Assembly (NCBI GenBank): GCA_020853575.1
Contig: JADYYP010000018.1
Location: forward strand, 112,404-176,403
Reading direction: 5' to 3'
DNA: 64,000 bases
Source of the DNA: Planctomycetota bacterium
GTDB taxonomy: Bacteria; Planctomycetota; UBA1135; GCA-002686595
Positions 42,477-51,077 of the stretch are shown here, in pieces. Numbering within the stretch: the stretch's first letter is position 1; every line of letters starts with the position of its first letter. The position numbers and the translations under genes are program-made. The notes beneath the pieces are model-generated. The model was not told the DNA's origin. It saw nothing but the letters and a program-made list of their open reading frames with translations, and made no database searches.

Positions 42477-42806
42477 ATGGCGCGCGAAAGCACTCCTGAC
42501 ACCGCCCCTGAAGCGTGGCCGCAGCGTTTCGAGCTCCAGTCGTCGGCAGCGGCGTTGCTCACGACGCTGCTCGGACTGGCCCTGCGGACCACCGATGAAG
42601 GCGAGCCGGACTCGATCAGCTCGATCACGCTGAACGGCGCCTACGTGTGGAGCGCGCTGTCGGTCGCGATCGCACTGCTGTTCCTCGCCCTGCGCCTGCG
42701 TCGTCGCGACCGGCCCGCTTCGGCCACTCTCGCCCTCGTGATCGCGCTCGCCGCGCTCGCCCTCCACCACTGGCTCCAGCCCGAACCCACGATTCACCAA
42801 CCATGA
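42477..42806 (+). CDS. Small three-TM membrane protein
   Basis: A 109-residue protein from ATG 42477. Hydrophobic segments at about 23-37, 55-74 and 81-99 suggest three membrane helices with a basic loop (LRLRRRDRP) on the cytoplasmic side. No recognised domain. Its stop overlaps the start of the aldehyde dehydrogenase gene by four bases (ATGA), so it is translationally coupled to it. It may be a subunit or an unrelated leader gene. Confidence 0.6.
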   Translation: MARESTPDTAPEAWPQRFELQSSAAALLTTLLGLALRTTDEGEPDSISSITLNGAYVWSALSVAIALLFLALRLRRRDRPASATLALVIALAALALHHWLQPEPTIHQP

Positions 42807-44380
42807 AGACCCTCGCGAGCTACGTCCAAGGCCGCTGGCACATCGGCAGCGGAGCAAGTGCGACGCTTTACAACCCGACCACCGAGGAGCCGTTGGCGAG
42901 TGCGTCCAGCGGCGGGATCGACTTCCGCGCGGTGCTCGAGCACGCGCGGAGCGTGGGGGGGCCGGCGCTGCGCGCCATGACCTTCGGCCAGCGCGCGGAG
43001 ATGCTCGACAGGCTCTCCAAGGCGATCCACGCGCACCGCGACGAGCTGATCGAGATTTCGATCCAGAACGCGGGCACGACGCGCGGCGACGCCAAGTTCG
43101 ACATCGACGGAGCGATCGGAACCCTGGCGGCCTATGCGCGCACGGGCGCCGAGCTCGGCGCGAAGAGCTTCCTGTACGACGGCCCGGGCGTGCAGCTCGG
43201 GCGCACCGCGCGGTTTTGGGGCGAGCACGTCCTCGTTCCGCGCTTGGGTGCCGCCGTGCACGTCAACGCGTTCAACTTCCCGGCCTGGAACATGATGGAG
43301 AAGGCGGCCTGCGCGCTGCTCGCAGGCGCTCCGGTGATCGAGAAGCCCGGCACGCCCACGGCCCTGCTCGCCTGGCGCATCGCGGAGCTGGTGGTCGCGA
43401 GCGGTGCGGTGCCCGAGGGCGGCTACCAGTTCATCGCGGGCTCGGTCGGCGATCTGCTCGACCACATGACGTCCCAGGACAGCCTGGCGTTCACCGGTTC
43501 GTCGCACACCGCGGCGAAGCTGCGCGGCCACGGGCAACTCGTGAAGCACAACGTGCGCGTCAATCTCGAGGCCGATTCGCTCAACGCGGCGGTGCTCGCC
43601 CCCGACGTCGAGGCCGGCAGCGACACGTTCAATCTGTTCGTCGCCAACGTCGCGCTCGACATGGCGCAGAAGACCGGGCAGAAGTGCACCGCCGTGCGGC
43701 GCGTGCTCGTGCCGCGCGAGCGCGTCGACGAGCTCGCGGCCGAGATCCAAGCCGCGCTCGCGGCCTACAAGGTCGGCGACCCGGCCGACGCGACCACGCG
43801 CATGGGGCCTCTGGCCAGCGCCGATCAGCTGCGCGATGTCCGCGCTGGAATCGAGCGCCTGGCGAAGTCCGCTCGCAGTGTGTGCGGTGGCGCCGCGCCG
43901 ATCCGCGACAAGGGCTACTTCGTCGCTCCGACGTTGTTCGTCGCGCCGGACGCGCGCACCTCGGTGGTCCACACGGACGAGGTCTTCGGTCCGGTGGCGA
44001 CGATCCTGCCCTACGCTGGCTCGGCGCGCGAGGCGGTCGAGTTGGTCGGGCTCGGCGGAGGCAGCTTGGTCACGAGCGTGTACTCGAACGACGTCGCGTT
44101 CCTCGAAACCGCCGCGCTGGGGATCGGTGCCTGGAGCGGGCGGGTGTGGCTCGGCAGCGACAAGATGGCCGAGCAAGCCCTCGCGCCGGGGATGGTCTTG
44201 CCGCAGATGATCCATGGCGGGCCCGGGCGCGCTGGCGGGGGCGAAGAGCTCGGCGCGCTGCGCGGACTCGCGTTCTATCTGCAGCGCGTCGCTCTGCAGG
44301 GCTTCAAGGGCGTGATTGCGCCCGAGTCCTTCGCGCTCGCGAACTCCGCGCAAACGCGCCAGGGAGCCGGAGCTCCCTGA
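42803..44380 (+). CDS. PaaZ-type aldehyde dehydrogenase without the MaoC hydratase domain
   Basis: A 525-residue protein with the aldehyde dehydrogenase fold and PaaZ-like sequence: N-terminal MKTLASYVQGRWHIGSG, NAFNFPAWNMMEKAACALLAG (about 155-175), catalytic Glu256 (NLEADS) and catalytic Cys295 (GQKCTAV). Full PaaZ is about 680 residues and adds a C-terminal MaoC-like enoyl-CoA hydratase that opens the oxepin-CoA ring; that part is absent. The enzyme would oxidise the 3-oxo-5,6-dehydrosuberyl-CoA semialdehyde or another acyl aldehyde. No other phenylacetate gene is in the window. The C-terminus QGFKGVIAPESF is typical of the family. Confidence 0.85.
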   Translation: MKTLASYVQGRWHIGSGASATLYNPTTEEPLASASSGGIDFRAVLEHARSVGGPALRAMTFGQRAEMLDRLSKAIHAHRDELIEISIQNAGTTRGDAKFDIDGAIGTLAAYARTGAELGAKSFLYDGPGVQLGRTARFWGEHVLVPRLGAAVHVNAFNFPAWNMMEKAACALLAGAPVIEKPGTPTALLAWRIAELVVASGAVPEGGYQFIAGSVGDLLDHMTSQDSLAFTGSSHTAAKLRGHGQLVKHNVRVNLEADSLNAAVLAPDVEAGSDTFNLFVANVALDMAQKTGQKCTAVRRVLVPRERVDELAAEIQAALAAYKVGDPADATTRMGPLASADQLRDVRAGIERLAKSARSVCGGAAPIRDKGYFVAPTLFVAPDARTSVVHTDEVFGPVATILPYAGSAREAVELVGLGGGSLVTSVYSNDVAFLETAALGIGAWSGRVWLGSDKMAEQALAPGMVLPQMIHGGPGRAGGGEELGALRGLAFYLQRVALQGFKGVIAPESFALANSAQTRQGAGAP

Positions 44381-44471
44381 CGCATCGGAGGCGAAGTCGA
44401 CATTCGACGAGCCGCGGTCCGCGCGGCGCTGTGGCGAGCTCGCGCGCTGCGTGCGTGGAGCTCTCCGTCGC

Positions 44472-45884
44472 TCACGGCGCGTTCGGCTTGCGCGCCGCGG
44501 CGGTCGCGGTCGTCTCGCGCGGAGGTCTTGCGCCCGCGGGGTCGTAGCGCGAGCGATTCTGCTCCCACCACGCGAGCCAGGCCTTGTTGGTGTCGCCCGG
44601 TGCCGCGCCCGTGATCTTGTGCAGCGCCGTGCGCAGCTTGCGGCTTTCGAGCGGCACGCTCGTCTCGTAGACGCCGATCACGCGCACGTCGAGCACGCTG
44701 CCCTCGATCAGGGTGTTGACCTGTGGGTCGGCCACCGAGGCGAACTGCGCGACCTCGACGTCGAAGTCTTGGACGTAGGCCATCTGGCGGCCGACGAAGA
44801 TGTTCGAGGCCGGCGCGCGCCAGCCGCCAGCGGACTGCGGGGCGGACAGCGCGCCCAGGCGGCTCGCCAACGGCGCGAGCGCGGCAGCGAAACCGATGTT
44901 GCCGAGCGCATCGATGGCGTTCTCACGCACCACGTTGGAGCTCGAGCCGAGCGCTCGAACGAGCGGCACGACGACCGCCGGCTCGTTCGTGTCGCGCAAC
45001 GCGAACGCCGCCTCGCGGCGCACCATGTCCGAGCCGTCGAGGACAGCGCGCGACAGCAGGCTACGGACACTGGCTTTGGCGTCGATGCGGCGCAGCGCGA
45101 GGGCCGAGAACTGGCGTACGCGCTGCGAGTGCGAGGTCAGGCCGTGCTCGAGCGCGGCGAGCACCGGCTCGGATTCCACGCGGCGGTTCAACTCGCTCGT
45201 CGCCGCCTCCTGCAGGCAACGCGGCGCGGTCGCCGCGATGCGGATCGAGTCCTCGAGCGTCTCCGCGTCGCTCCCGGGGATGCGCAGCGGCACCGGCAGT
45301 GCGTGCAGGATGCGCAGCGCGTCCTGCTGGTCCGGATCGAGCTCGAGCACGCGGTCGAACTCGTCGCAGGCTTCTTCCAGGAGTCCCGCGCGCAGCATCC
45401 AGTCCGCCAGTTGGACGCGTCCGACGATCCCCGAGGCTTCGCTCGCGCGCCGCAGCTCGCGCGCCTCGGACAGCAGCTCGCGCTCGAGACGCGCCGCGCT
45501 CACGGCGCCCGGCGCGAGGGCTGCCCACTCGGAGCCCGCGCGGTACTCCCAGTGGTCGATGTTCCAGCGAGACTTGGCGCGCAGCGTGCCTCCACCCGCG
45601 AACTGCAGCACGCGCTTGAGCTCCTTGGTGCGTTCATCTGCTGCGTCGGAGGCCTGCGCGGCCGGCGCCGTCGCCTGAGTCAAGACCGTCGCCTGAGCCC
45701 CATGCGTCGACTGGGCCTCGTTGGACAACTGGGCCCCGTTCGTCGCTTGCGCCACGGCCAGGGAGACGAACTGCGCGCTCGGTGCGAGGCGGGTGGGGCG
45801 CCCAACCAGCACGGACGCGGAAGGCGCAGCGAACGACGGAGAGACCAAGCTCGCGCAAGCGAGCATCCACAATGCGTGTTTCAT
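44472..45884 (-). CDS. Secreted HEAT-repeat protein
   Basis: A 470-residue protein from ATG 45884 with a GAGGTG site 7 bases upstream. A signal peptide (MKHALWMLACASLVSPSFA) is followed by a low-complexity segment rich in Gln/Ala/Thr (about 38-85) and a helical region containing a TPR-like unit (EACDEFDRVLELDPDQQDAL). HEAT repeats occupy about 240-360 (DMVRREAAFALRDTNEP, NVVRENAIDALGNIGF). The end has a domain with FVGRQMAYVQDFDVEVAQ and TNKAWLAWWEQNRSRYDP, the latter like C-terminal segments of planctomycete HEAT proteins. Function unknown. It converges on the PaaZ-like gene with a 91-bp gap. Confidence 0.75.
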   Translation of the reverse strand: MKHALWMLACASLVSPSFAAPSASVLVGRPTRLAPSAQFVSLAVAQATNGAQLSNEAQSTHGAQATVLTQATAPAAQASDAADERTKELKRVLQFAGGGTLRAKSRWNIDHWEYRAGSEWAALAPGAVSAARLERELLSEARELRRASEASGIVGRVQLADWMLRAGLLEEACDEFDRVLELDPDQQDALRILHALPVPLRIPGSDAETLEDSIRIAATAPRCLQEAATSELNRRVESEPVLAALEHGLTSHSQRVRQFSALALRRIDAKASVRSLLSRAVLDGSDMVRREAAFALRDTNEPAVVVPLVRALGSSSNVVRENAIDALGNIGFAAALAPLASRLGALSAPQSAGGWRAPASNIFVGRQMAYVQDFDVEVAQFASVADPQVNTLIEGSVLDVRVIGVYETSVPLESRKLRTALHKITGAAPGDTNKAWLAWWEQNRSRYDPAGARPPRETTATAAARKPNAP

Positions 45885-46235
45885 GGGCAGGCACCTCGGA
45901 CGCGCGTGGCCGCGCGCGAATGCGTGCCGCGGAGCCTCCGAAAGCGCCGCGGCCTCGTCCACCCCAACCTATTCGACACGCGCGAGCAAGGCTCGGCTCC
46001 GAGCTGCCCTCTCGGAGCCGTCCCGCCCGTCCGCTAGACCACAGCGCTCTGCCCAAGGGGTGGCCCGGGGCGAAGCGCGGAAGCTCCTCGACCTCGCGAC
46101 TCATCCGGTGTTGTGGGTCCCGCGTCCGGACTCGCGCGCTCGTCGAGGGGTCGTCGAGCATGACGGTGCACGATCCATGCCACCCAGCCGCCACACCCAG
46201 CCGCAACACCCAGCCGTATCACCCAGCCGTACCAC
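45885..46235. other. 351-bp intergenic region between comEC and the HEAT gene
   Basis: Both flanking genes are on the minus strand (comEC ends at 46236, the HEAT protein starts at 45884), so this holds the promoter of the latter. A 13-bp tandem array at its right end runs into the comEC stop codon. No other gene was recognised. Confidence 0.5.
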
Positions 46236-46242
46236 CTAGCGT
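46181..46242. repeat. 13-bp tandem repeat across the 3' end of comEC
   Basis: The core cacccagccg recurs with a 13-base period at 46181, 46194, 46207 and 46220, with a decayed fifth copy at 46233. The spacer triplets differ. The array reaches the comEC stop (46236-46238). Confidence 0.85.
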
Positions 46243-48554
46243 GCGCTTGGCGTCGCGCGTGGGGGGGCGCTCTCGCACGAGCCCGAAAGCGAAGCTCTCA
46301 GCGGTCCCTCGAGCGCCGTCGATCGAACGCGCACCCCCCAGCGTGCGAGTTCGGCCTCGATCGGAGCGCTTTCGGAAGCGCTGATCCAAACCTCGCGCGG
46401 TCGCTCGAGGTCCAACAACCGGTCGCTCCAGGCCGTGTCGTCGCCGTGGTGCGGCCAAAGCACGATTTCGAAGCCCTCCGCGCGGGTGGCGCGCTCCAGC
46501 CAGGCTCCCAGTCCGTCCTCGACAGCGTCGCCATGGAGCGCGAACGAGGCGCCTCCGTCCCGCAGCAGAAGCGTGCGCGAGCTCTCATTGCGCGCCTGCT
46601 CGAGGCCGCGCAGGAGCGTTGCGGACTCGAATCCGAGGCCCGCGAGCGTCAAACCTTGCCCCCGACCGCTCGCATCCGCACGCAGTGAGGTGTGCGGCAA
46701 CCGCTCAGCAATCCGTGCGGGTAGCGCACCGCACCAGGCCCGAATCGGGTAGCGCTCGACCACCCAATCGAGGTCTCCGGCATGGTCGGAGTCCTCGTGG
46801 CTTGCCACCACCACCAACTCGCCAGCCTCCTCAGCGGCCAACAGCGGCCCCAGCGCCGCGGGCGCGACGCGCCCACGATCGCGCGAGCCGCAGTCGAAGA
46901 CCCACGTCGGGCCGAACGTCCCGCGCACGACGACGCACGTGCCGTGTCCGACGTCGAGCGCGTCGATCGTGCAGCCTGCGGGGCGCACGCTCCAAGGCAG
47001 CAACACCACGCCGGCAAGCGCCAGCGCCAAGCGCATTCGCACGTCCCCGACGTCCAGCGCCGCCCCGCGCCGCGTTCGGCACGCGATCAGCGACCAGGCC
47101 GCGAGGGCTGCGATCGCGAGCAACAGCGGGGCAGGCCGCGGCGGCAGAGCGTGAGGGGTCCCGGGCCAGCGGTCGGCGAACTCGAGGAACTGCAGCAGCG
47201 CCCGCGACGCAGCGTCGAAGGCGGCCGCGAGACCCGGGAGTGGCAGAGCCAGCGCGAGCCATCCCGAGACCAGCATGAACCCGATCACCGGTGTGAGCAG
47301 TGCGGTCCAGAGGATGCCCGACGGCGCCCACTCCCCGAATGCCGGCCAGGCCCAGGGCAGTGTGAACAGCACGGCCGAGGTCGACGCCGCGAGGGATCCG
47401 CGCAGGGTCCGTCCAAGGGCTCCGGCGAGTGCGGCGGAGAGCGGCGTCGGACCCAGGCGCGCTTCGCGCGGCGGCCTGAACAGGTTGGCGATCGGTCGCG
47501 TGCCGAGGATCAGGGCTCCCGTGGCAACGTAGGACAGTTGGAACGAGAGCTGGAACAGCACGCGCACGTCGAGGGCGCACTCGGTGACGACTCCGAGCGC
47601 GAGCAGCGAGACCGAATCCGCCCGCCGCACGCCCGCGAGCCGCGGAGCGAGCAAGGTCGCGGCTACAGCGACCGCCGCACGCCGCACCGGAGCCTCCGCG
47701 CCGGTCATGCACGAAAACAGAGCCGCGCCGCACGCACACGCCAGACTCCAGGTCCATCCGGCGCGCCCCAGACGGGTGCGTGAGAGGGGCGCGATCAGCA
47801 ACGCCGCCAGCAACGTCACGTGCATGCCGCTGACCGCGAGCACGTGGCGCAGTCCGGTGCGGTTGAAGAGCTGCGCGGTCGCGGGTGAGAGCTCCGAGGA
47901 GTCGCCGCACAGGAGCGCGCGGGCCAGCTCGCGGCTCTGACCCGCGTCGAACGCGCGACAACGGCGCACCAAGCCCGAGCGCGCATCGCGCAGCCAGCCG
48001 GTCGAACGCTCCCAGGGCGGCGCCGGCCCAAGTCGCTCGAGCTCGTCGACGCGCACGCTCCAGACACGCCGGTCGCCGCGCTCTCCGAGCGCTCGGGGGG
48101 CAGGCACGGGGCCGCGCGCGTCTAGTGTCGGGGCGTCGATCGGATCGACCGCGATCCACTCTCCGGGCGCGACGACGCCGCGGGGGAGCTCCAGCCACAC
48201 CGGTTCGTAGGCCGGATGCTCGAGTCGCCCGACGACTCCGCGGGTCGAGCGCTGCACCGGCTGCCACGCTCCGCTGCGGCGACCGTCCGGTGCCGCGGCG
48301 CGCGGCGTACCGCCGATCATGGCCAGGCCCGAGAGCAGCGCCAGCGTGCTCCACCCCGGCCGGCGCACCCCGTGCAGCTCGCGTTCGAGCGCGCGCGCCG
48401 TGCACCAGGCCCCGAGCAGGGCTGCGAGGGCGATCGCGAGCGACGTGGGTGAGGGCTCGATCGAGCGTCCGGTCCACGCTCCGAGCCCGAGCGCGAGCGC
48501 GACCGCGAGCAACGGTCGGTGCGCCCGCGCGACGGCTTGCTGCGAACTTGCCAC
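46236..48554 (-). CDS. comEC: ComEC/Rec2 family DNA-uptake channel protein
   Basis: A 772-residue protein from GTG 48554, the typical ComEC size. N-terminal helices and a DUF4131-like segment (about 5-180) lead into the polytopic competence domain (about 220-480), with the family segment LRHVLAVSGMHVTLLAALLIAP and further helices. The C-terminal metallo-beta-lactamase domain (about 525-770) keeps IDALDVGHGTCVVV, WVFDCGSRDRG and HEDSDHAGDLDW with its His/Asp metal ligands, and a second His in WPHHGDD. It imports single-stranded DNA across the inner membrane; the MBL domain may act as nuclease. The start is uncertain because the frame stays open upstream to 48914 over coaD. It diverges from coaD with a 132-bp gap. 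Confidence 0.9.
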   Translation of the reverse strand: MASSQQAVARAHRPLLAVALALGLGAWTGRSIEPSPTSLAIALAALLGAWCTARALERELHGVRRPGWSTLALLSGLAMIGGTPRAAAPDGRRSGAWQPVQRSTRGVVGRLEHPAYEPVWLELPRGVVAPGEWIAVDPIDAPTLDARGPVPAPRALGERGDRRVWSVRVDELERLGPAPPWERSTGWLRDARSGLVRRCRAFDAGQSRELARALLCGDSSELSPATAQLFNRTGLRHVLAVSGMHVTLLAALLIAPLSRTRLGRAGWTWSLACACGAALFSCMTGAEAPVRRAAVAVAATLLAPRLAGVRRADSVSLLALGVVTECALDVRVLFQLSFQLSYVATGALILGTRPIANLFRPPREARLGPTPLSAALAGALGRTLRGSLAASTSAVLFTLPWAWPAFGEWAPSGILWTALLTPVIGFMLVSGWLALALPLPGLAAAFDAASRALLQFLEFADRWPGTPHALPPRPAPLLLAIAALAAWSLIACRTRRGAALDVGDVRMRLALALAGVVLLPWSVRPAGCTIDALDVGHGTCVVVRGTFGPTWVFDCGSRDRGRVAPAALGPLLAAEEAGELVVVASHEDSDHAGDLDWVVERYPIRAWCGALPARIAERLPHTSLRADASGRGQGLTLAGLGFESATLLRGLEQARNESSRTLLLRDGGASFALHGDAVEDGLGAWLERATRAEGFEIVLWPHHGDDTAWSDRLLDLERPREVWISASESAPIEAELARWGVRVRSTALEGPLRASLSGSCESAPPRATPSAR

Positions 48555-48686
48555 GCACCGACGACCGTCGAGACCGCTCCGCAGTTGCGCCTGAGTTCGT
48601 TTTTTCTCGACACCCGCATTCTGGGCCGCGATCCGAGCACTCGGGCCGAGACGGCGCTCCCGTGGCGCAGCTACACTCGCCCGCGC

Positions 48687-49202
48687 ATGAGCCCCGGCAC
48701 CTCTCCGGCCGCCCACCACGCGCTGTTTCCCGGCACCTTCGACCCGGTGACGCTCGGGCACTTGGACATCGTGCGCCGTGCGCTCTTGATCTTCGGTCGG
48801 GTGACCATCGCCGTGGCCTCGCATCCTTCCAAGCGCGAGCTCCTGCCGCTGCCCGAACGCATCGAGCTCTTGCGCGAAGTGACCAGCGACCTGCGCGGCG
48901 TTTCGGTGGCGCATGTCCCGGGCCTGACGGTCGACGCCTGTCTAGCGCTGGGCGCCGACGTGATCGTGCGCGGGCTGCGCAACTCGATCGACTTCGAGTA
49001 CGAGGCGCAGATGGCGCGCTCCAACCGCGCGTTGGCTGGTCAGGTCGACACGTTGTTCCTCGCCTCCGAACCCGAGCACGTCCACATCTCGAGCACCCTC
49101 GTGCGCCAGGTCGCGGAGATGGGCGGGCCGATCGAGCTGTTCGTGCCCGCGGCGGTCGCTCGCGCCCTGCGCGCGCGTGCCGCGCCGCGCACTTCCCCCT
49201 AA
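48687..49202 (+). CDS. coaD: Phosphopantetheine adenylyltransferase
   Basis: A 171-residue protein. The nucleotidyltransferase signature T/HxGH is in FPGTFDPVTLGHLDI (14-28), and the C-terminal HISSTLVRQVAEMGG holds the family SSTxVR motif. VIVRGLRNSIDFEYEAQMA is also diagnostic. It adenylates 4'-phosphopantetheine to dephospho-CoA, the penultimate CoA step. ATG 48687 gives the standard length plus about six residues. Twelve bases separate its stop from the ridA start, and a TAAGGAAT site serves ridA. Confidence 0.95.
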   Translation: MSPGTSPAAHHALFPGTFDPVTLGHLDIVRRALLIFGRVTIAVASHPSKRELLPLPERIELLREVTSDLRGVSVAHVPGLTVDACLALGADVIVRGLRNSIDFEYEAQMARSNRALAGQVDTLFLASEPEHVHISSTLVRQVAEMGGPIELFVPAAVARALRARAAPRTSP

Positions 49203-49214
49203 GGAATCGCATCC

Positions 49215-49601
49215 ATGACCGAACGACGAATCGTCGCCACCGACGGAGCTCCCAAGGCGATCGGACCCTATAGCCAGGCCGTGATCGCCGGCGGCTTCGT
49301 GCACTGCTCGGGGCAGATCCCGCTCGACCCGCAGACGATGCAGATCGTGGGTGGAGACATCGCGGCGCAGACCGAACGCGTGCTGCGCAACCTCGCGGCC
49401 GTGCTCGGCGCCGCGGGCAGCGAGATGGCGCGCGTCGTCCGCTGCACCGTGTACCTGACCGACATGGCGCATTTCCCGGCGATGAACGAGGTCTACGCCA
49501 AGCACTTCCCGGCCCAGGGCGCTCCCGCGCGCTCGACCGTGGCCGTGGCCGGCCTGCCGCACGGAGCCCTGGTCGAGATCGACTGCATCGCCTTGGTCTA
49601 G
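49215..49601 (+). CDS. ridA: RidA family reactive-intermediate deaminase
   Basis: A 128-residue protein of the YjgF/YER057c/UK114 family. It keeps the active-site residues: Tyr19 in IGPYSQAV, Arg106 in GAPARSTVAVAGLPHGALVEI and Glu121. It hydrolyses toxic enamine/imine intermediates such as 2-aminoacrylate formed by PLP enzymes. AAGG lies 9-12 bases before the ATG. It is cotranscribed after coaD and before the algI-like gene. Confidence 0.93.
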   Translation: MTERRIVATDGAPKAIGPYSQAVIAGGFVHCSGQIPLDPQTMQIVGGDIAAQTERVLRNLAAVLGAAGSEMARVVRCTVYLTDMAHFPAMNEVYAKHFPAQGAPARSTVAVAGLPHGALVEIDCIALV

Positions 49602-49610
49602 CGGGGCGCA

Positions 49611-51077
49611 ATGGGTCGCGCGCCGCGGCGCGCGCTCGTCCTCGGCATGTTGTTCAGCTCCCCGGTCTTCCTGTTCCTGTTCCTGCCGCTGGTGCTGGCG
49701 CTGGTCGCGCTCGCGCCGCGCAGGCTGCGCAACACCGTCTTGTTCGTCACCAGCCTGGTGTTCTACGCCTGGGACCGCCCGGCGATCGCGCTGGTGATGG
49801 CGCTCTCGATCGCGGTCAATTGGGCGCTGGGCTTGGCGGTCGAAGGCGCCAGTCCGCGGCGCACCAAGCTCGTGATCGGCTTGGCGCTGGCCTTCAATCT
49901 GGGGCTGATCGGCTTCTACAAGTACTGGAACTTCCTGTGGGACAACCTCGAGTCGCTGGGACTGGGCTTGGAGCGCTTCCCGGCCCACGCGATCGAGCTG
50001 CCGATCGGCATCTCGTTCTTCACGTTCCAGGCGCTGTCGTACGTGATCGACGTCTCGCGCGGTGAGGGCCGCGCGCAGCGCAATCCGCTCGACTTCGGCC
50101 TGTACATCGCGCTTTTCCCGCAGCTGATCGCGGGCCCGATCGTGCGCTACCGCGACATCGCGCGGCAACTCGTCGAGCGCTCGACGACGCTTCCGGGATT
50201 CGCCAGCGGTGTGCGGCGCTTCGTCGTCGGTCTGGGCAAGAAGATGCTCATCGCCAACGTGTTGGCGGAGGTGGCGAAGAAGATCTTCGCGCTCGAGCCC
50301 GGCACGCTCGACTGCGGTACGGCCTGGCTTGGCGCGCTGTGCTACACGGCCCAGATCTACTTCGACTTCTCGGGCTACAGCGACATGGCCATCGGGCTCG
50401 GTCGCATGCTGGGCTTCGAGTTCCTGGAGAACTTCGACTACCCCTACGTGGCGCGCAGCGTCACCGAGTTCTGGCGCCGCTGGCACATCTCGCTCTCGAG
50501 CTGGTTCCGCGACTATCTCTACATTCCGCTCGGAGGCAATCGCCGCGGCACCGCGCGCACCTACCTCCACCTGCTGGTCGTGTTCTGCCTGTGCGGGCTG
50601 TGGCACGGAGCCGCCTGGAATTTCGTGGTGTGGGGCCTGTACCACGGCGCCTTCTTGGTGCTCGAGCGCGCGGTGCGCGGAGAGCGCGCGGCGTCGCGCT
50701 CGTGGCTCGGCTGGCCCTACACCGTGCTGGTCGTGGTCGTCGGCTGGGTGTTCTTCAATGCTCCGAGCCTGAGCCATGCGCTGAGCTACGTCGCAGCGCT
50801 CTTCGGCGGCGGCTCGGGGGACGGCCGCGCGGTGCACGCTGGCCTGTTCCTCGACCCGCTGGTCGTGACCGTGCTGGCCGCGGCCGCGCTGGGCTCGACG
50901 CCCTGGTTGCGCGCGCTCGTGGCGTGGCACGAGCGGCGCGTCGCGAGCGGCGCGCGCGACGTTCTCGCCAGCGCGCTCGAGCTCGGCAGCGTGGCCCTTG
51001 TGTTCGCGGTGCTCGCGCTGTCGACGATGATGCTCTCCGGCGGCACCTTCAACCCGTTCATCTACTTCCGCTTCTGA
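49611..51077 (+). CDS. AlgI-like MBOAT O-acyltransferase
   Basis: A 488-residue membrane protein; the family N-terminus (MLFSSPVFLFLFLPL) begins at an internal ATG, 49647, so that may be the real start (476 residues). About ten helices are visible. Diagnostic segments are PIGISFFTFQALSYVIDV, FPQLIAGPIVRY, IYFDFSGYSDMAIGLGRMLG, FWRRWHISLSSWFRDYLYIP and the catalytic His region GLWHGAAWNFVVWGLYHG. It passes acetyl groups across the membrane for polysaccharide O-acetylation, with an AlgJ/AlgX-type partner, which is encoded next with a one-base stop/start overlap (TGATG). It starts 9 bases after ridA. Confidence 0.93.
   Translation: MGRAPRRALVLGMLFSSPVFLFLFLPLVLALVALAPRRLRNTVLFVTSLVFYAWDRPAIALVMALSIAVNWALGLAVEGASPRRTKLVIGLALAFNLGLIGFYKYWNFLWDNLESLGLGLERFPAHAIELPIGISFFTFQALSYVIDVSRGEGRAQRNPLDFGLYIALFPQLIAGPIVRYRDIARQLVERSTTLPGFASGVRRFVVGLGKKMLIANVLAEVAKKIFALEPGTLDCGTAWLGALCYTAQIYFDFSGYSDMAIGLGRMLGFEFLENFDYPYVARSVTEFWRRWHISLSSWFRDYLYIPLGGNRRGTARTYLHLLVVFCLCGLWHGAAWNFVVWGLYHGAFLVLERAVRGERAASRSWLGWPYTVLVVVVGWVFFNAPSLSHALSYVAALFGGGSGDGRAVHAGLFLDPLVVTVLAAAALGSTPWLRALVAWHERRVASGARDVLASALELGSVALVFAVLALSTMMLSGGTFNPFIYFRF

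Noticed and set aside
46831..49611. Minus-strand frame of 926 codons overlapping comEC and coaD
   Set aside because: Arg-rich, out of frame with comEC and antisense to coaD, both of which have clear motifs.
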